A stretch of DNA of 64,000 nucleotides. Source: Linnemannia elongata. Its lineage: Eukaryota; Mortierellomycota; Mortierellomycetes; Mortierellales; Mortierellaceae. The stretch spans positions 1,736,001 to 1,800,000 of the forward strand of contig JAXBDG010000006.1 in the NCBI GenBank assembly GCA_036320915.1. Reading direction: 5' to 3'. Below the pieces are notes generated by a model that was given only the letters and a program-made list of their open reading frames with translations, did not search any database and had not been told where the DNA came from. Numbering within the stretch: position 1 is the stretch's first letter; every line of letters starts with the position of its first letter. The translations under genes were made by a program, and so were the position numbers. Positions 47,691 to 61,571 of the stretch are shown here, piece after piece.

Positions 47691-48817
47691 CTAAAGCTTA
47701 CCATCGGCCTTGAGAGCGTTGAAGAGGGCCAACGAGCTGAGGAGCTTTGCATCAGGTGCGACCTTGTACGCATCCTTCAGCGTCACCAAAGTCAACGAGA
47801 TGCTCTCGCCGTGGTCCCTCAATCCTCCCAATCGACCCTCCAATTCCTGCAGCTCGTGCCACTCCTTGTCTATATCATTCCATAAAAAAAAAATCAAAGG
47901 AGAAAGCAAAATATGTGAGCCTTGTGCTGGTGCGTCGAAGAGAAAGAGTCAAAAGCAGACAGTAAACTATAAAGAAGAAGGGTATACCAATGAAGGAGAC
48001 AAAGAGACGCAGGAACTCGTCGCATCCTCCAGCAGAGGGGTAGACTCCATCCCACTGGTCGCCATAAGCCAACTCGGTCATGTCAATCAACTTGTTGTGG
48101 TCCAAAGTGATCCCGCACTCCTCCTTCAGCTCTTCCGCACACTTGCCCTGTGAGCAAATCCACAAAAAAAAGGCGATTAAGAATTGCGTGACGAACAAAT
48201 GCATGTTCACAAAACACACACACAAAGTGTAGAAGGTAAGGTTACCACAAAGTCTCCACTGCCGTCAAGCATCCCTGCAGGAATCTCTGGGAAATTGAAC
48301 GAAGGAATCGAGAGACGCGGTTGTTTCGTCAGGACAACGTGCTCCACGGTTTCGCCCGAGGGACTTGTCGTCTTGATAATCAGCAGGACCGCGACCGCTC
48401 CGCCACGCTAGAAATACAAAATTGGAAGTAGAGAACCAGACAACATCAGTGAAAAGTTGACATGACCATACCTATATTGTTCTACTACCACTAATAACAC
48501 TCATACCCCGAAATTACCATGAAGACGAGCCCAGGAGGCTTCTGTCCAGACTCTGTCAATTCAGCATCAACAGCCAGGTTAACAAACCCAATCCGGGATC
48601 CAAAGTAATCAACGTTCTTGACCTCGACCTTATCGACCCTGACAGAAGGCTTTCCCGTAGTATTGTCTTTATCGGCTTGCTCCTCCTCCTTGGCAAGGTT
48701 CTTGGCCCAGGCCAGCAAGGGCTTGAACTCTGAGACCTGTTTGAGGTTGATCTTGTCATGGGCTGCGACGAGGGGGATGGATCGCAATCCGACTTTGAGC
48801 GCGTGCTTTGATGTCAT
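47691..48817 (-). CDS. Nudix hydrolase, ADP-sugar diphosphatase type (NUDT14-like)
   Basis: Exons 48817-48518, 48407-48246, 48147-47988 and 47869-47691 give 266 aa. The Nudix box spans exons 2-3: IPAGMLDGSGDFV joined to GKCAEELKEECGI, the arrangement of ADP-ribose/ADP-sugar and UDP-glucose pyrophosphatases (GMLDG..DF.G.A..EL.EE.G). Before it are AVAVLLIIKTTSPSGETVEHVVLTKQ and a proline-bounded SFNFPE; after it PSAGGCDEFLRLFV, as in plant NUDT14-like enzymes. The probable reaction is hydrolysis of ADP-sugars to AMP and sugar phosphate. The open frame continues upstream to an ATG at 48961, but the His/Ser-rich extension looks like UTR. The stop lies 164 bp from the convergent GST stop. Confidence 0.85.
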
Positions 48818-49015
48818 CAGGAAAGAGAGAAGGGGTGTGAAATGTATGATGGAGTATAGCGTTGAATGTAGGGGCTGTTGAGAATGAATGTGCTTAGTTT
48901 GTGAATGCGTGTTGCAGTGATGTGATGTAAGATAGAAAGGAGAGTGAGATGCTGCATGCAATTTTTATTAGGATAAGGGGCAAAGAATAAAGGTGACGAA
49001 AATATGATGAGGATA

Positions 49016-52000
49016 TCAGAGCTTGATCTCGCCGGCTTGAAGGGCAAGGCTGTAGAAAAGTGAATCAGACCGTTGCATTAGCACTGCCGGGGCCTCGAAC
49101 TCCTCGACGCGTCCCTTCTCGAGCACCAGGATCTTTTCCGAATCCATGACCGTCTTGATACGATGCGCAATAGTGAGAATCGTCCTGTCCTTGAACTCAC
49201 TCCTGATCGTGTTCTGGATAAGCTCGTCCGTCTCCACATCCACCGCAGCCGTCGCCTCGTCCAATACCAGGATCTTGGTCTTGCGAAGAAGCGCACGCGC
49301 CAAACAGATCAACGACCGCTGGCCTACAGAAAAGTTGTCGCCGTTCTGTGACACCTTGAAGGAAAGTCCTCCTTCAAGGGAAGCAATGTGGTCCTTCAAA
49401 TGAGCACGCTCAAGTGCCTCCCACAGATCTGCGTCCTGCATCTCCTCGAAGGGGTCGAGGTTATTGCGAACAGTACCAACGAACAAAATGGGCTCTTGAG
49501 GGATAATGGCGAGGTGTTGACGAAGGTCCTTCAATCCAACGGTCGAAATGTCTACACCATCGATCCAGATCGAACCACCATCCTCCTCTACCTGCACCTT
49601 CTCCAAGACAGCAACGGCGTCCTGCTTGCCACCCAAATCAGCATCCATATCGGCACTGTTATGACTAGCCTTGGCCCAGTGGCTGTTGGCTGCCTCGATG
49701 ATCCTGAACAATGCGAGTGTCAGAGACGACTTTCCTGCACCCGTGCGACCAACAATGCCGACCTTCTCCATGGGCAGGACAGTGAAACCTATGTTCTTGA
49801 TGACCAGATCGAGTCCCTCGCGGTAACGCGTCGAGTAGCTGCGGAATTCGATCTGACCAGCCTGGGGCCAGTTCTTGGGCAAGACGACATCTGTTTTGGC
49901 AGGAGCCTCTGGGTTCTTGTTAGCATATTCTTCAATGCGCTCTACGCACACCAATTGGCTGTTGGAGGAACACACCGAAATAAAAAAGGGGATTAGTTAG
50001 AACGTGCAACAAAAATGTAAAAGTTAGGAAGTGGCGACATGCCATAGACAAGTTGCAAACTTACTTTTGGAGATCACAGAGGGCGCTCACAAGCCAAACA
50101 ATATCTTGGGTAACACCCATGGCATAGGACAGAGCAAGGCCAGCGCTAGCCGGATTCAGAGTGTCGCGACCCAAGACTGCAAACAGAGCAGCTGCAAGAA
50201 CGATCACCGATCCCAGACACTCCAAACGGATCTGCAGCCAGCGGTTGGTAACGATCCAAGCAAAGTAGGCGTTGGCAGACACATCGGCCCTGGCAGCATT
50301 CTCGGCAATGAACCGCTTGCCGGCGTCCAGAGCGCGGATGGTGGTGACTCCAGTCAAGGTCTCGCTGAAGTGCTGGTAGATGGGCGACTTGGAGACAGAG
50401 TCAATTCGCTTCAACGCACGCGACGAACGGACGTAGTATGCTTGAACGAAACCATAAATGATCACCAGGAATGGGACGATGACCAAGAAGATGGGGGTGT
50501 TCAAGGCAATGACGATCATGGTCGCAAGAACAGAAAAGGTGCAGATGACGGTGTGGAAGACGTTCCACGGGATCATCTCATCGACGCTCAGAATGTCGCT
50601 GGAGAACCGGTTGACAATACGGCCAAGAGGGGTAGTGTCAAAGAACGACATTGGCAAACGAAGAACCTTATCCAGCAATCGCTCATGAAGACGTTTTGCG
50701 GCGCGGACGATGGCCAGGACCATGGCGAAGTAGGTCACTAAGGCACTCAACAAGACAAACACGACAATAAAGGCGGCGTAGATTCCGAGATATCCAGACA
50801 AAGTGAGGTTTCCCGAAGCAGAGTTGGTGACCCAGTACTTGAGCCAGATGTTGGAGCCAATCTGAATACTCTGGACGAGTGCGTAGAGACCAACAACCGT
50901 CAGGGCATACTTGTAGGAGGTGGACTTGACGTATTTGATATACACATCCCACGAGACACTTCCCTCGACCATCTTCTCCTCCGCAACCAACTCGCCCTTG
51001 TCGCCTTTGACAGTAGTAGCATCAGGTTCGACCTCGCCTTCGCCCTCAGTCAAAACGTCAGATGCCTGCTCAGAACTCTTCTCGCGAGTGCCGTCGATCT
51101 CCTTGTGCTTCTTGTGGTGGTCACGGTGGTTGACAGAGTGCTCCTTGATGAGCTGATAAAACGACCGGCCGGCATCCATAAGCTCCTGGTACTGACCAGT
51201 CTCGCTGACTTGACCTTCCTTGAGGACTACAATGCGGTCGGCGTCTCCAAGGAACTGAACTGCATGAGTAACGAGAATGCGAGTCTTGTTCTTGAGAAGT
51301 CCGTTGGGTCCAAGGAGGTTCTTCCAGAGGTGCTGGGCGACATGGGCATCGACGGCACTCAAGGGGTCGTCCAGAAGGTAAAGGTCGGCATCATCGTAAG
51401 CGGCACGGGCAAGAGAGACACGCTGCTTTTGGCCACCAGAGAGGTTGATACCACGCTCACCAATTTCCGTCTGGTCGCCTGCTGGAAGCATCTCGAGGTC
51501 AGGCAAGAGACCACAGACCGTCAGGACAAGGTCATAGCGGGCTTGGTCAAATGAGTTACCGAAAAGGATGTTGTCGCGCACCGTGGCGTTGAGGATCCAT
51601 GCTTGCTGAGGGACATAGGCCATTCGTCCGTAGATGCAGACAGATCCCTGGCGCTTGTAAATGTCTCCGATAATGGCGTTCAGTAACGACGACTTTCCTT
51701 GACCGACGCGACCGACGATGGCTGCCAGCTTTCCTTGTTTGAACTCCAGGTTGATGTCGGTCAATGTGGGGCCTCTCTCTTTCTTGGCACTTGCTTTATC
51801 CTGGGGCGATGTCTCCTTGTCCTCTGATGTCGAGTTCCTCTTAGCTTCAGCTTCCGATTCGCCCTCGTGACCTTCGGGATCCCATGCAAACACGCCGTCT
51901 TTGATCTCGACCGCCGGGATGTCAGGGTCGTCTGGCATCTGCTTGACCACCTTAGTGTTGGATCCTGCAATCTCCTCTGAAAGCAAGAAATTTTCAATTC

Positions 52001-54152
52001 TCCTCGTAGAAACCAACGCACTGGCTGACTCGTTTATCATCCCCGCCGTGAGTCCAATAGGTTTCGCCAGGAGACCAAACAGCGAGATGGCAACAAAAAT
52101 TCTTTGAGGCGTGATCTCTCCGGGAGTGAAGTTGGGACCTCCGACTGTAGCATAGACCGAAAACGATATAAGACCGGTAACCATAGGCAAAGACTGAAAC
52201 ATGGTCGACATGAAGACTTGAAGCTTGCCAAAGAACTTAAGGTTGACGAGCTCCTGGTCTCTGTAGGTGGTCACCCGCCGCTTAAACGAGTCCTCCCAGC
52301 CATACAGCTTGACGATCTTGATACCTGATAGGATCTCGTTCATAAGACGCATACGGTTATCGGCAGCCTCCATCTTCTCTATCTTTGCCTGCATGTAGGC
52401 CTTGACGATGAAACCCTGGGTCGACATCAAAGCGACGATTAGAACCAATCCAATGAAAATAGACCATCCAATTTGGTTATACACTAGATGGAGATCATAA
52501 AAGAGAGAGGAATAGTCAGAAACTTAGGTAAATTTTGTTGACTGTGAAGGAGTGTGTAAATAAACATTTGCTTACAAAGCCAGAGTGCAAGGGCTATCTC
52601 GTATCTGAAGCATCAAATATGAAAATGAATAACGTATGTTAGTGTGTGGAACAAAGTGTTGCGTTCAAAATATCAATGCATACTTCCCACCAGCAAAAAA
52701 ATAAACTTACGGAATGGAGACAAGCGTGGGCAAGGATGTCACGGCATGCAACCACCGCTCGGCGTCAACAGACATGTGGTTGCTGATTTCACCTGCAGTG
52801 TTGCTTTGCTTGGCAGCGTTCGAGAGCCGGAGAGACTTGCGGTAGACCATGGCAATGAGCGCGGTTCTGATCTCCACACCGATATTTATCGCCGTCTGGT
52901 AGAACTGCCCAACACAGAAGGCGCTCAGGACCGAGGCAAAAAACATCCCAAATGCCAAGATGACTCCAAGGGACACCGGCTGGGGCTCGCCGCTGGAGTA
53001 GGACTCGATGAAGTTCAGGATCTGATTCAGGAGCACCGGCAAGATGTATGTAAAAGTAGAGGCCGCAAGACGGAAGATCATGATTGGAATCCAGCCCCAG
53101 CTGTAGGTCTTCATGATAGTGATGAACAAGCTGGGCTTCTTGTCGCGAGACTGTGCTTTGGTAACCGCGCGCTGCCATCGGTCATTCAGCAGTGCATGGC
53201 AGTGCTCGGTTCTTATACGATCAGGCATCATACCCTCGATATCCTTGGCTGCCAACGGACCCTTGTAACCTTCGCGAAGAATCGGCTGGAGGAAATGGAA
53301 GGAGATGCGCGAAAAGAAGTTGGCCTTCTCGTAGCACCCTCCTTGGTTCTGTCTCTGTGTCTGAGTCCTGCCGCGTGGCCAAGCCTCGACGATTAAACCG
53401 GCAGCGAGAAAGGCAAAGAACGAGATAAAGGCCTTGAACTGGTCTTGAGCGGCCTGGTTCAGGAGCGACATGGTGCGGATGTTGATGGCGGTGCCGACGA
53501 GGGAGATAATATAGAGTGTGAAAATGTAGTCAGACGAGCGGAACTCTTGCTGGTGCTGGAAGTGATTCTGCACAAGTGCAATGACCTATGATGAGTTTAC
53601 CAATGGAGTGGAAAGGGACAAGAACAGTGAGATTGATGGTCAGCTCAGTGGGCTATAGTGAGTGGATTGCATTAAATGACCGGACGTTACGTCGTAGTGT
53701 ACGACTACTTACCCAGACAACGATCAAGCAAACAGTGCTGAGCATAGTAGCAGGGATGTAGGTTTCATTCTTGAGGACGGCAGCTCTTGCAATCAGAGCG
53801 ATGATGCTTGCGAGAATGAAGAACTGGGATGGCCAATAGATGGCATCGGTGCGACCCAGGCTGGGAGGAGCTCCTTTGTGCCACATGGAAAATATACGTG
53901 CTGAAAGGACAACGATGCCAACGAGTGCGGGCAGGGCGAGGAGGATGGTGTTCTCCATACAAGGCGTCAAGTCGGGACGGGAGCTGCTAGTAGGGCCCTA
54001 GATGGATGATGTGGAAACGAGAGTAGAGAAACGATAGTCAGGCATTGAGAGAACAACAATGAATATTGAATGACGCGAAAAGGTATATGAAGGAGGACAG
54101 GGTTGTGCCATACCCATCCCTCTTGGTCGTTACAAAAGGAGGTGATGCCCAT
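49016..54152 (-). CDS. ABCC/MRP-type transporter (Ycf1/MRP1-like)
   Basis: ATP-driven exporter of glutathione conjugates and similar anions, probably vacuolar or plasma membrane. Exons 54152-54114, 53997-53713, 53585-52711, 52604-52576, 52483-50065 and 49958-49016 give 1529 aa; exon 4 is only 29 nt. The N-terminus (CNDQEGWGP, RPDLTPC) and TMD0 match full-length MRPs. NBD1: Walker A GRVGQGKS (667-674), signature LSGGQ (757-761), Walker B LYLLDD (777-782), with Asp where a catalytic Glu would be, as in other MRPs. NBD2: GRTGAGKS (1286-1293), FSVGQ (1425-1429), ILVLDE (1445-1450) with an intact Glu, plus an acidic insert of about 35 residues before GSIWIDG. AATAAA (minus) at 48964-48969; the Nudix ATG follows 199 bp downstream. 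Confidence 0.95.
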
Positions 54153-55358
54153 GGGTGAGGTGGTGGTGATGAGTCAAATGAAGCGATGACTGATGACAAT
54201 GGCAAGTAGAGATGACTAAAGAAAAAAGTGTTAAAACGCTATTGAGATAAGAGAACAAAAGAAAAAAAAAACGATGCTTCTGTTCGCGCCCTTGTATGAT
54301 GCGGAGCGAGTTGGCATTTTTTTGGAATCCAAGAGTATGGTAACACTCAAAAAGCTTGAGTTAAAAAATCCGCAGGAAAAAACACGTACATACCCATGTC
54401 CGCTGGTGTCCGGTCTGGTTCCCCCTATGATAAACAAAATGATGGATGTGGACCGTGCGGAACTAAAAACAAACAGCAATTACTTTTTCGTTCCTATTTG
54501 AAGGAAGTAAAAGCAGCCAATTGTCGAGCGAGTTCCTTTATTCTACCAGAAATACCTCGCCCACTGTTCCGACAATCTAACCGGGGATATTGTTTTGAGG
54601 TACAAGCTTCTCCAATGGACTCCAAGCCAACCGTACAAAAAAAAATCCGCAGGAACTTTGAGCCTCGCCCTAGTGTCCGATCAAGACTCTGGTGCTCAGA
54701 TCCATCTAGGAGACACCTACCTGCCGGGTGATGGGAGTGCTAGCAACCGTGTTCACGCGTATGGAGGGAAAAGAAGGCATCATAGCCAGCCAGACTGTCG
54801 TCCAAGAGAATCTTGCAAAGCCAAACCTGCCCTTCTCTTTTCTCCTCTTTCGTACTTGTCCAAGCTCCAGACCAACTCCTTCTGTTCAAGTCACAGTTCC
54901 CACAATTGGCAAAGTAGTAGGAAAATAACACCACTTAGCACTCACAATCCAACTCCTTTCATGATATTTTTGTCTGTAATGATAAGTTGTTTATTTCCTC
55001 GAAAATTACAACTAAAGGCCAAGAATGACGGTGATATCGAGAGAGATCTAATGTCAGGACAGACAAAAAAAGTCGAGGCAAAGGTTAGATGCATGAAAAA
55101 ATATCCATGGAGCTATTTGATGTCCCACTGGATGATGGCTGTCTGACTGTTCGAGTCTGAGTCGTCGGTCGCCCATTGAAGTATTTTGTTGTGAGGTATC
55201 AGGAAAACGAAGGTTGTCCACATATAGTTTCGGACAATGTAGATAAGTTTTTAAGCATCATTTGTAACAAAAAAAGGTGAGTACTGATCTGGCTAGCACT
55301 CTCCCGACAGACAGCTAGGAAAATGAAAAAAATCCACAGGGTGGTAGAAACTTACAGT
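54153..55358. other. Intergenic, no gene seen
   Basis: 1.2 kb between the ABCC transporter promoter and the uS13 3' end. The plus-strand frame at 54595-55146 is Ser/Lys-rich without a domain and is not supported. Confidence 0.5.
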
Positions 55359-56387
55359 TTACTTCTTCTTGGAGACACCGACGACGCGACCGCGACGACC
55401 AGTGGTCTTGGTGTGCTGACCACGGACACGGACGCCCCAGTAGTGACGGAGACCACGATGGGCGCGGATCTTCTTGAGACGCTCCAAATCCTCACGCATC
55501 TGGTTGTCGAGACCGTTGGCCAAAAGCTGGGTGTACTTTCCATCAACGAAGTTCTTCTGTCTGTTGAGGAACCACTGGGGAACCTTGTACTGGGTAGGGT
55601 TCTGCATGATGGTAACGAGACGCTCGAGCTCTTCGTTGGTAAGCTCACCAGCTCTAATGAAGTGAACAGGACGCAGAAGAAAGTCGATAGGGTCAGCCAC
55701 TTGTTTCCATCCTTTGCGTGTGTATCGATTGTGTTGGTATAGTCGGTAGGCGGAAGAGGCATTCTTCTCGGTGACAGCCTCTGTATGAGTTGATTCAGGT
55801 GCCCAATAGCGAAATATGTCTATCGGTGGCGTAAACTGTTCCTGCCGTAGACCGTCCAGAGTTTTCCACTACTCTCGCACTCCACCACCTGTACGGGTGT
55901 GCGTGTCTCCTCCATTCCTTCTGTGCACTCGAAGTGACGATGGTTTCTCCCCTTCAAGTTCTGATGAGCTGTCTGAAGAATAAAATAATCTTGCAACGTC
56001 AACACTTGGCTGCAGTAGTCCAGAATAGATCCCGCTAGTTGCTGGTAACTGTCAAGTTGGTCCTGCTGTTCCTTCGTCACTTTGCGTTCTGTGTTCCTTA
56101 AACGCACCTCTTCTTCAAGTCGATATCAGCCTTCTTGCAGACCAAGTTGGCATAACGACGACCGACACCCTTGATGTTGGTCTAGAGAATTCAAAACAAG
56201 GCGAGTAGTCGATATTAGTAGTCTAGTTAATAGGCTCGGACACTTCCTGAAGAAACAACTTAATCGACTGCGCCAGATGTTAAGTTTGACTCACCATGGC
56301 GAACATGATCTTGGTCTTGCCCTCCACGTTCGTGTTAAGGACACGAAGAATGTGCTGGAATTGGCCTTTCTCAGGGACAAGGAGAGA
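55359..56387 (-). CDS. RPS18: 40S ribosomal protein uS13 (S18), initiator exon unresolved
   Basis: Cytosolic small-subunit head protein that contacts tRNA and forms bridge B1. Exons 56387-56295, 56181-56108 and 55653-55359 encode 153 aa beginning [20 protein letters not shown], then [38 protein letters not shown], and the C-terminal [24 protein letters not shown]. Only the initiator Met is missing; adding it gives 154 aa, normal for the family. The exon starts at a clean acceptor in phase 0, so the ATG is in an upstream exon, but I could not find an ATG next to a standard donor in the next 400 bp. The last intron (454 nt) contains a protein-like frame, listed separately. Confidence 0.93.
55820..56107 (-). 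CDS. Protein-like open frame inside the uS13 intron (unrecognised)
   Basis: A 95-codon frame beginning at the intron donor (GTG at the splice site, so no proper start) and ending in TAG. It reads [40 protein letters not shown], then [21 protein letters not shown]. The composition is balanced, with Trp, Cys, His and Tyr, and not the low-complexity type seen in other non-coding stretches here. It is in a different frame from uS13, where intron retention would hit a stop after two codons. Possibilities: remnant of an inserted gene or element, part of an unannotated gene on the same strand, or chance. I do not recognise the sequence. Confidence 0.3.
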   Translation of the reverse strand: MRLRNTERKVTKEQQDQLDSYQQLAGSILDYCSQVLTLQDYFILQTAHQNLKGRNHRHFECTEGMEETRTPVQVVECESSGKLWTVYGRNSLRHR

Positions 56388-57348
56388 CTGTTGTCGTGAA
56401 AAAAGAAAAAAAAGAGATGCAGGTCCAGTGTTAAACGGGCTGATCTAGATCTCTATGTGGTCCTGTATGTGATGAGTTGTGGGTGGGTGGGGAAGTAATT
56501 TTTGGGCATAGTTTCTCCCGATGGATAAATTGGCGAAGATGAAGGGCATTAAGGTGCGTTGTCGATGTGTGAGAGGTGTCCAGGTTGGCGACTGATGGGT
56601 GTGAGTATCGATCGATGTCCCGATGGATGGTTCCCCTCTGTCCTTCATATGTCATTTTCCACTTTCCATCTTGGTTTGAGTATTGCGGGAAAAAGGATTA
56701 TCAAAATTGGCCGGTAGCACTTGCCTTTACGCTGCCTGTGGCTTGTCGCCCTTGATTCACTGTGTCCCCTTTTTCAGTTTGAACTATCATATCTCGTTCC
56801 TCCACTGACATCGTCGCCGCAGTCAGTCAGCCGAGTCGCACTTTTCTTTTTTACCTTCACACACTCCTTCTCACCACCACGCATTTTTTATAGTTGTAGT
56901 AGAGAAAACAATAAAAAAGTGCTATCAATGCAAACCACTACTTGCCCTCCAGTCCCACAACTAACGCGACTTGAACATTGGTGCCAGAAAGGGAGAGAAG
57001 ATGACAATCAAACGATAGCTAATTATGGCACGTTGTAACAGCAGTTACGGAAACACGAGCTGGTTTAGGATTAGATACGATTGATATTTCATGTCCTTCG
57101 CTTTGTTGTTCTTGTGTGCCCATGAACACGCCTCTTACCCCTCTCTCTTGCGAGCGAGCAAACAACTTCCAGGGACCGCAAGGTGCAATAATTTTTGATA
57201 AGTTCTACGAGGAAAGTTGGATGCGAGTGGCCCTTAACAAATAGAATGGATGCAGACGAAAGCCACGACAAAAATTTTCGAGCGGCATTATTATGCCACA
57301 GCAGGCGAGAAGTCCTTTTTTCCTCCTTTGCTTCTAGTCGTTTTAAAC
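56388..57348. other. Divergent region between uS13 and eL19
   Basis: About 960 bp between two divergently transcribed ribosomal protein genes; must contain both promoters and the missing uS13 initiator exon. No TATA box stands out. Confidence 0.5.
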
Positions 57349-58732
57349 ATGTGCGTAGTTTGATCGAACAACCAAGGAGGCCAACACCACTCAGACAACA
57401 CTTATACCATTACCATCTGGACCCGGCTGGATCACCAACACTCACCCACCCATGAGATCACACCCTCAGGAAGATTCATTCATCGATCCACAACCCTCGA
57501 TCGACTACCAGCGGGAATTCATGCCCGATTCTCAGATTCGACATTTGACATTCAGGATTCCCAACCTAGTCAGTTCCCACCATCACCAACCAACATTGAT
57601 CATCCCGTCACCTAATCGGAATCATATCCCTCCCAATACCGTCAACCATTCCTGACTCTATTTTTCCTTCTTTACTGCCTTTTTTCAAACAGGGTTTCTT
57701 TGAGCAGTCAGAAACGTTTGGCCGCCGCCGTCTTGAAGTGCGGACAGCGCAAGATTTGGCTTGACCCTAACGAGGTCACCGAGATTGCCAACGCCAACTC
57801 TCGTAAGTCTCGTCCCACCGACAAGTTCTTTTTCTTGGCCGAGCATACGGGAAAACAATCAGGAAGAACCACCTGCAGGAGAGCGACTTCGAACTGGACC
57901 TCAAAGTGATTTCGGAATCTCTGCCATTTCACCCATCCACACTCACCGATGACTCCGTTCACACTGGCAACCCCTCCCTATTTTGGTTCGACTGTGAACG
58001 GACGTTTTCGACCTTCAACTGGATACGATATGCACTTCGATACTGTCTGAACTTTCGACAATACTTTGGAAGCCTCCGTGTTGGCTATGTGCGTTTTCCA
58101 CTTGGACGACTACCAGCAAAGCAACTGCTGTAGAGCACAGAATCAGTTGTGCACAGCTATTTCCATTGTTGTCATGACCAAGCTTTTGGAAGAAGATAAT
58201 GTTACTGACCTGCCTTCAATTGCTCAATTGATATCGAATTATAGGCCAGAACATCCGCAAGCTCGTCAAGGATGGTCTCATCATCAAGAAGCCCCAGACC
58301 ATGCACTCGCTTTTCCGCCACCGCGAGAAGCTCGCTGCCAAGCGTGCTGGTCGTCACTCTGGCACCGGTAAGCGTCAGGGTACCGCTGAGGCCCGTATGC
58401 CCACCACCGTCATCTGGATGCGCCGCCAGCGTGTCCTCCGCCGCCTTCTCCGCAAGTACCGCGAGACCGGCAAGATCGACCGTCACTTGTACCACGTCTT
58501 GTACATGAAGGCCAAGGGTAACGTCTTCAAGAACAAGCGTGTCCTTATGGAGTACATCCACAAGGTCAAGGCCGAGAAGCTCCGCGCCAAGTTGATCGCC
58601 GACCAGGCCGAGGCTCACCGCAACAAGACCAAGGCTGCCCGTACCCGCCGCAACGAGCGTGTCGCCGAGAAGCGTGCTGCCTTCGCTGGTGTTGAGGCCG
58701 CTGCCGAGGAGCCCAAGAAGTCCAAGAAGTAA
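57349..58732 (+). CDS. RPL19: 60S ribosomal protein eL19
   Basis: Large-subunit protein forming an intersubunit bridge. Exons 57693-57802 and 58245-58732 encode [56 protein letters not shown]-type basic segments ([15 protein letters not shown]) and a long basic C-terminal helix ending EEPKKSKK. Exon 2 starts with a lone G before GTT TCT TTG, so the initiator codon appears to be split: AT at 57349-57350 just before donor GTGCGT, G from 57693. With that joint the protein is 199 aa, in the family range. The second intron (442 nt) is long. AATAAA at 58758-58763. The split start is inferred; the rest is secure. Confidence 0.92.
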
Positions 58733-58763
58733 ATTTCGACTTTTTTCCGCCCAAGAAAATAAA

Positions 58764-59422
58764 ATTTGCTCACTGAACTCTTCAAAGACAACAACAACAA
58801 TCAACTCTCTTCTCCTTCTTTGTTGTGGTTACAATGATGTTTTATGATGAGTCGTGCTTCATCTTTGAATTCATGGGCGGTGAAGGTATAGATCGTGATG
58901 TAGATCGTGGACTGGTGAAGACCCTATGAATGAGCTTGTTGCGGGGCTTCAATGTCTACAAAATGATAAAGGCACTCGGACAGCTTTTAACTCCATGTAA
59001 ACCTGCAGCGCCATCTCCACGTTCATTGCGCGAGTAAGTCTCGTCCATATCCTGTCAGCTCTTGCACTCATGATAGCCTCCAGACCAATACTTGACAAGT
59101 TCCCAGAGAGTAGGGTGGTGTGCAGATATGATTTTTAATGTAATGTAGCAAAAAGTTATGAAAAAATGTAACAAAAAAGTGCAAAGAGAGTGGTATTGAG
59201 GTTGAGAAAGAAGTAGTCGCCTGGGAAGTGTCCATGGAAAATGCAGCGAGCGCCGATACGAGGACAATTGGAAGGAGGACAATACGACTCCTGATGGGAA
59301 TGAAACTCGTTCCTGTCCTTTGTGTCCTGACTCCCGATATACTTCCTCTGCTCCGCTTCACTGCCAATGCTCCGAATGGATCAAGCATTTCCCGATATTC
59401 CCGAAGACAAAGAAGGACTCTT
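58764..59422. other. Intergenic, convergent 3' ends
   Basis: About 660 bp between the eL19 polyadenylation signal and the stop of mitochondrial uS19. No gene supported. Confidence 0.5.
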
Positions 59423-59680
59423 TTAACGGTTCTTGGTCTGACGGTAGGAGAAGCGTTTCCTGGTGGGGGCGAACTCTCCGAGCTTGTGCCCGACCATCTC
59501 GTCGGTGACGGTCAGTGGGGTGTAGTCCTTGCCATTGTGAATTTGGAACTTCAGGCCAACGAAGGAAGGGATGATAGTGCAGGCGCGGGCGTTGGTGCGG
59601 ACAGGGATGTTCTGGGTCAAGGCCTGTCTGAGACCGGGAAGAGCGACGAAGAATGGACCTTTCCAGGCGGATCGAGGCAT
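59423..59680 (-). CDS. RSM19: Mitochondrial small-subunit ribosomal protein uS19m
   Basis: Single exon, 85 aa, bacterial/organellar S19 type rather than the longer cytosolic S15. It starts [11 protein letters not shown] (bacterial MPRS.KKGPF) and has [19 protein letters not shown] and [15 protein letters not shown], the S19 signature, before a basic end. It should assemble into the head of the mitochondrial small subunit. Nuclear encoding is inferred from the neighbours. No cleavable presequence is visible, as for yeast Rsm19, which is also short. Head-to-head with GDP-L-fucose synthase, 298 bp between the ATGs. Confidence 0.92.
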   Translation of the reverse strand: MPRSAWKGPFFVALPGLRQALTQNIPVRTNARACTIIPSFVGLKFQIHNGKDYTPLTVTDEMVGHKLGEFAPTRKRFSYRQTKNR

Positions 59681-59696
59681 GGCGGATGAGTAATGA

Positions 59697-61513
<1,817 letters not shown>

Positions 61514-61571
61514 ATACACAACATTACCCCTCCCTTCCCCTGCACGTCTATCCCCCCTCATCAAAAATAAA

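Noticed and set aside
50031..50741. 236-codon plus-strand frame opposite the ABC transporter
   Set aside because: Antisense shadow of the conserved ABCC transmembrane domain.
54595..55146. 183-codon plus-strand frame
   Set aside because: Ser/Lys-rich, no domain, no promoter or splice support; overlapping frames of similar length exist.
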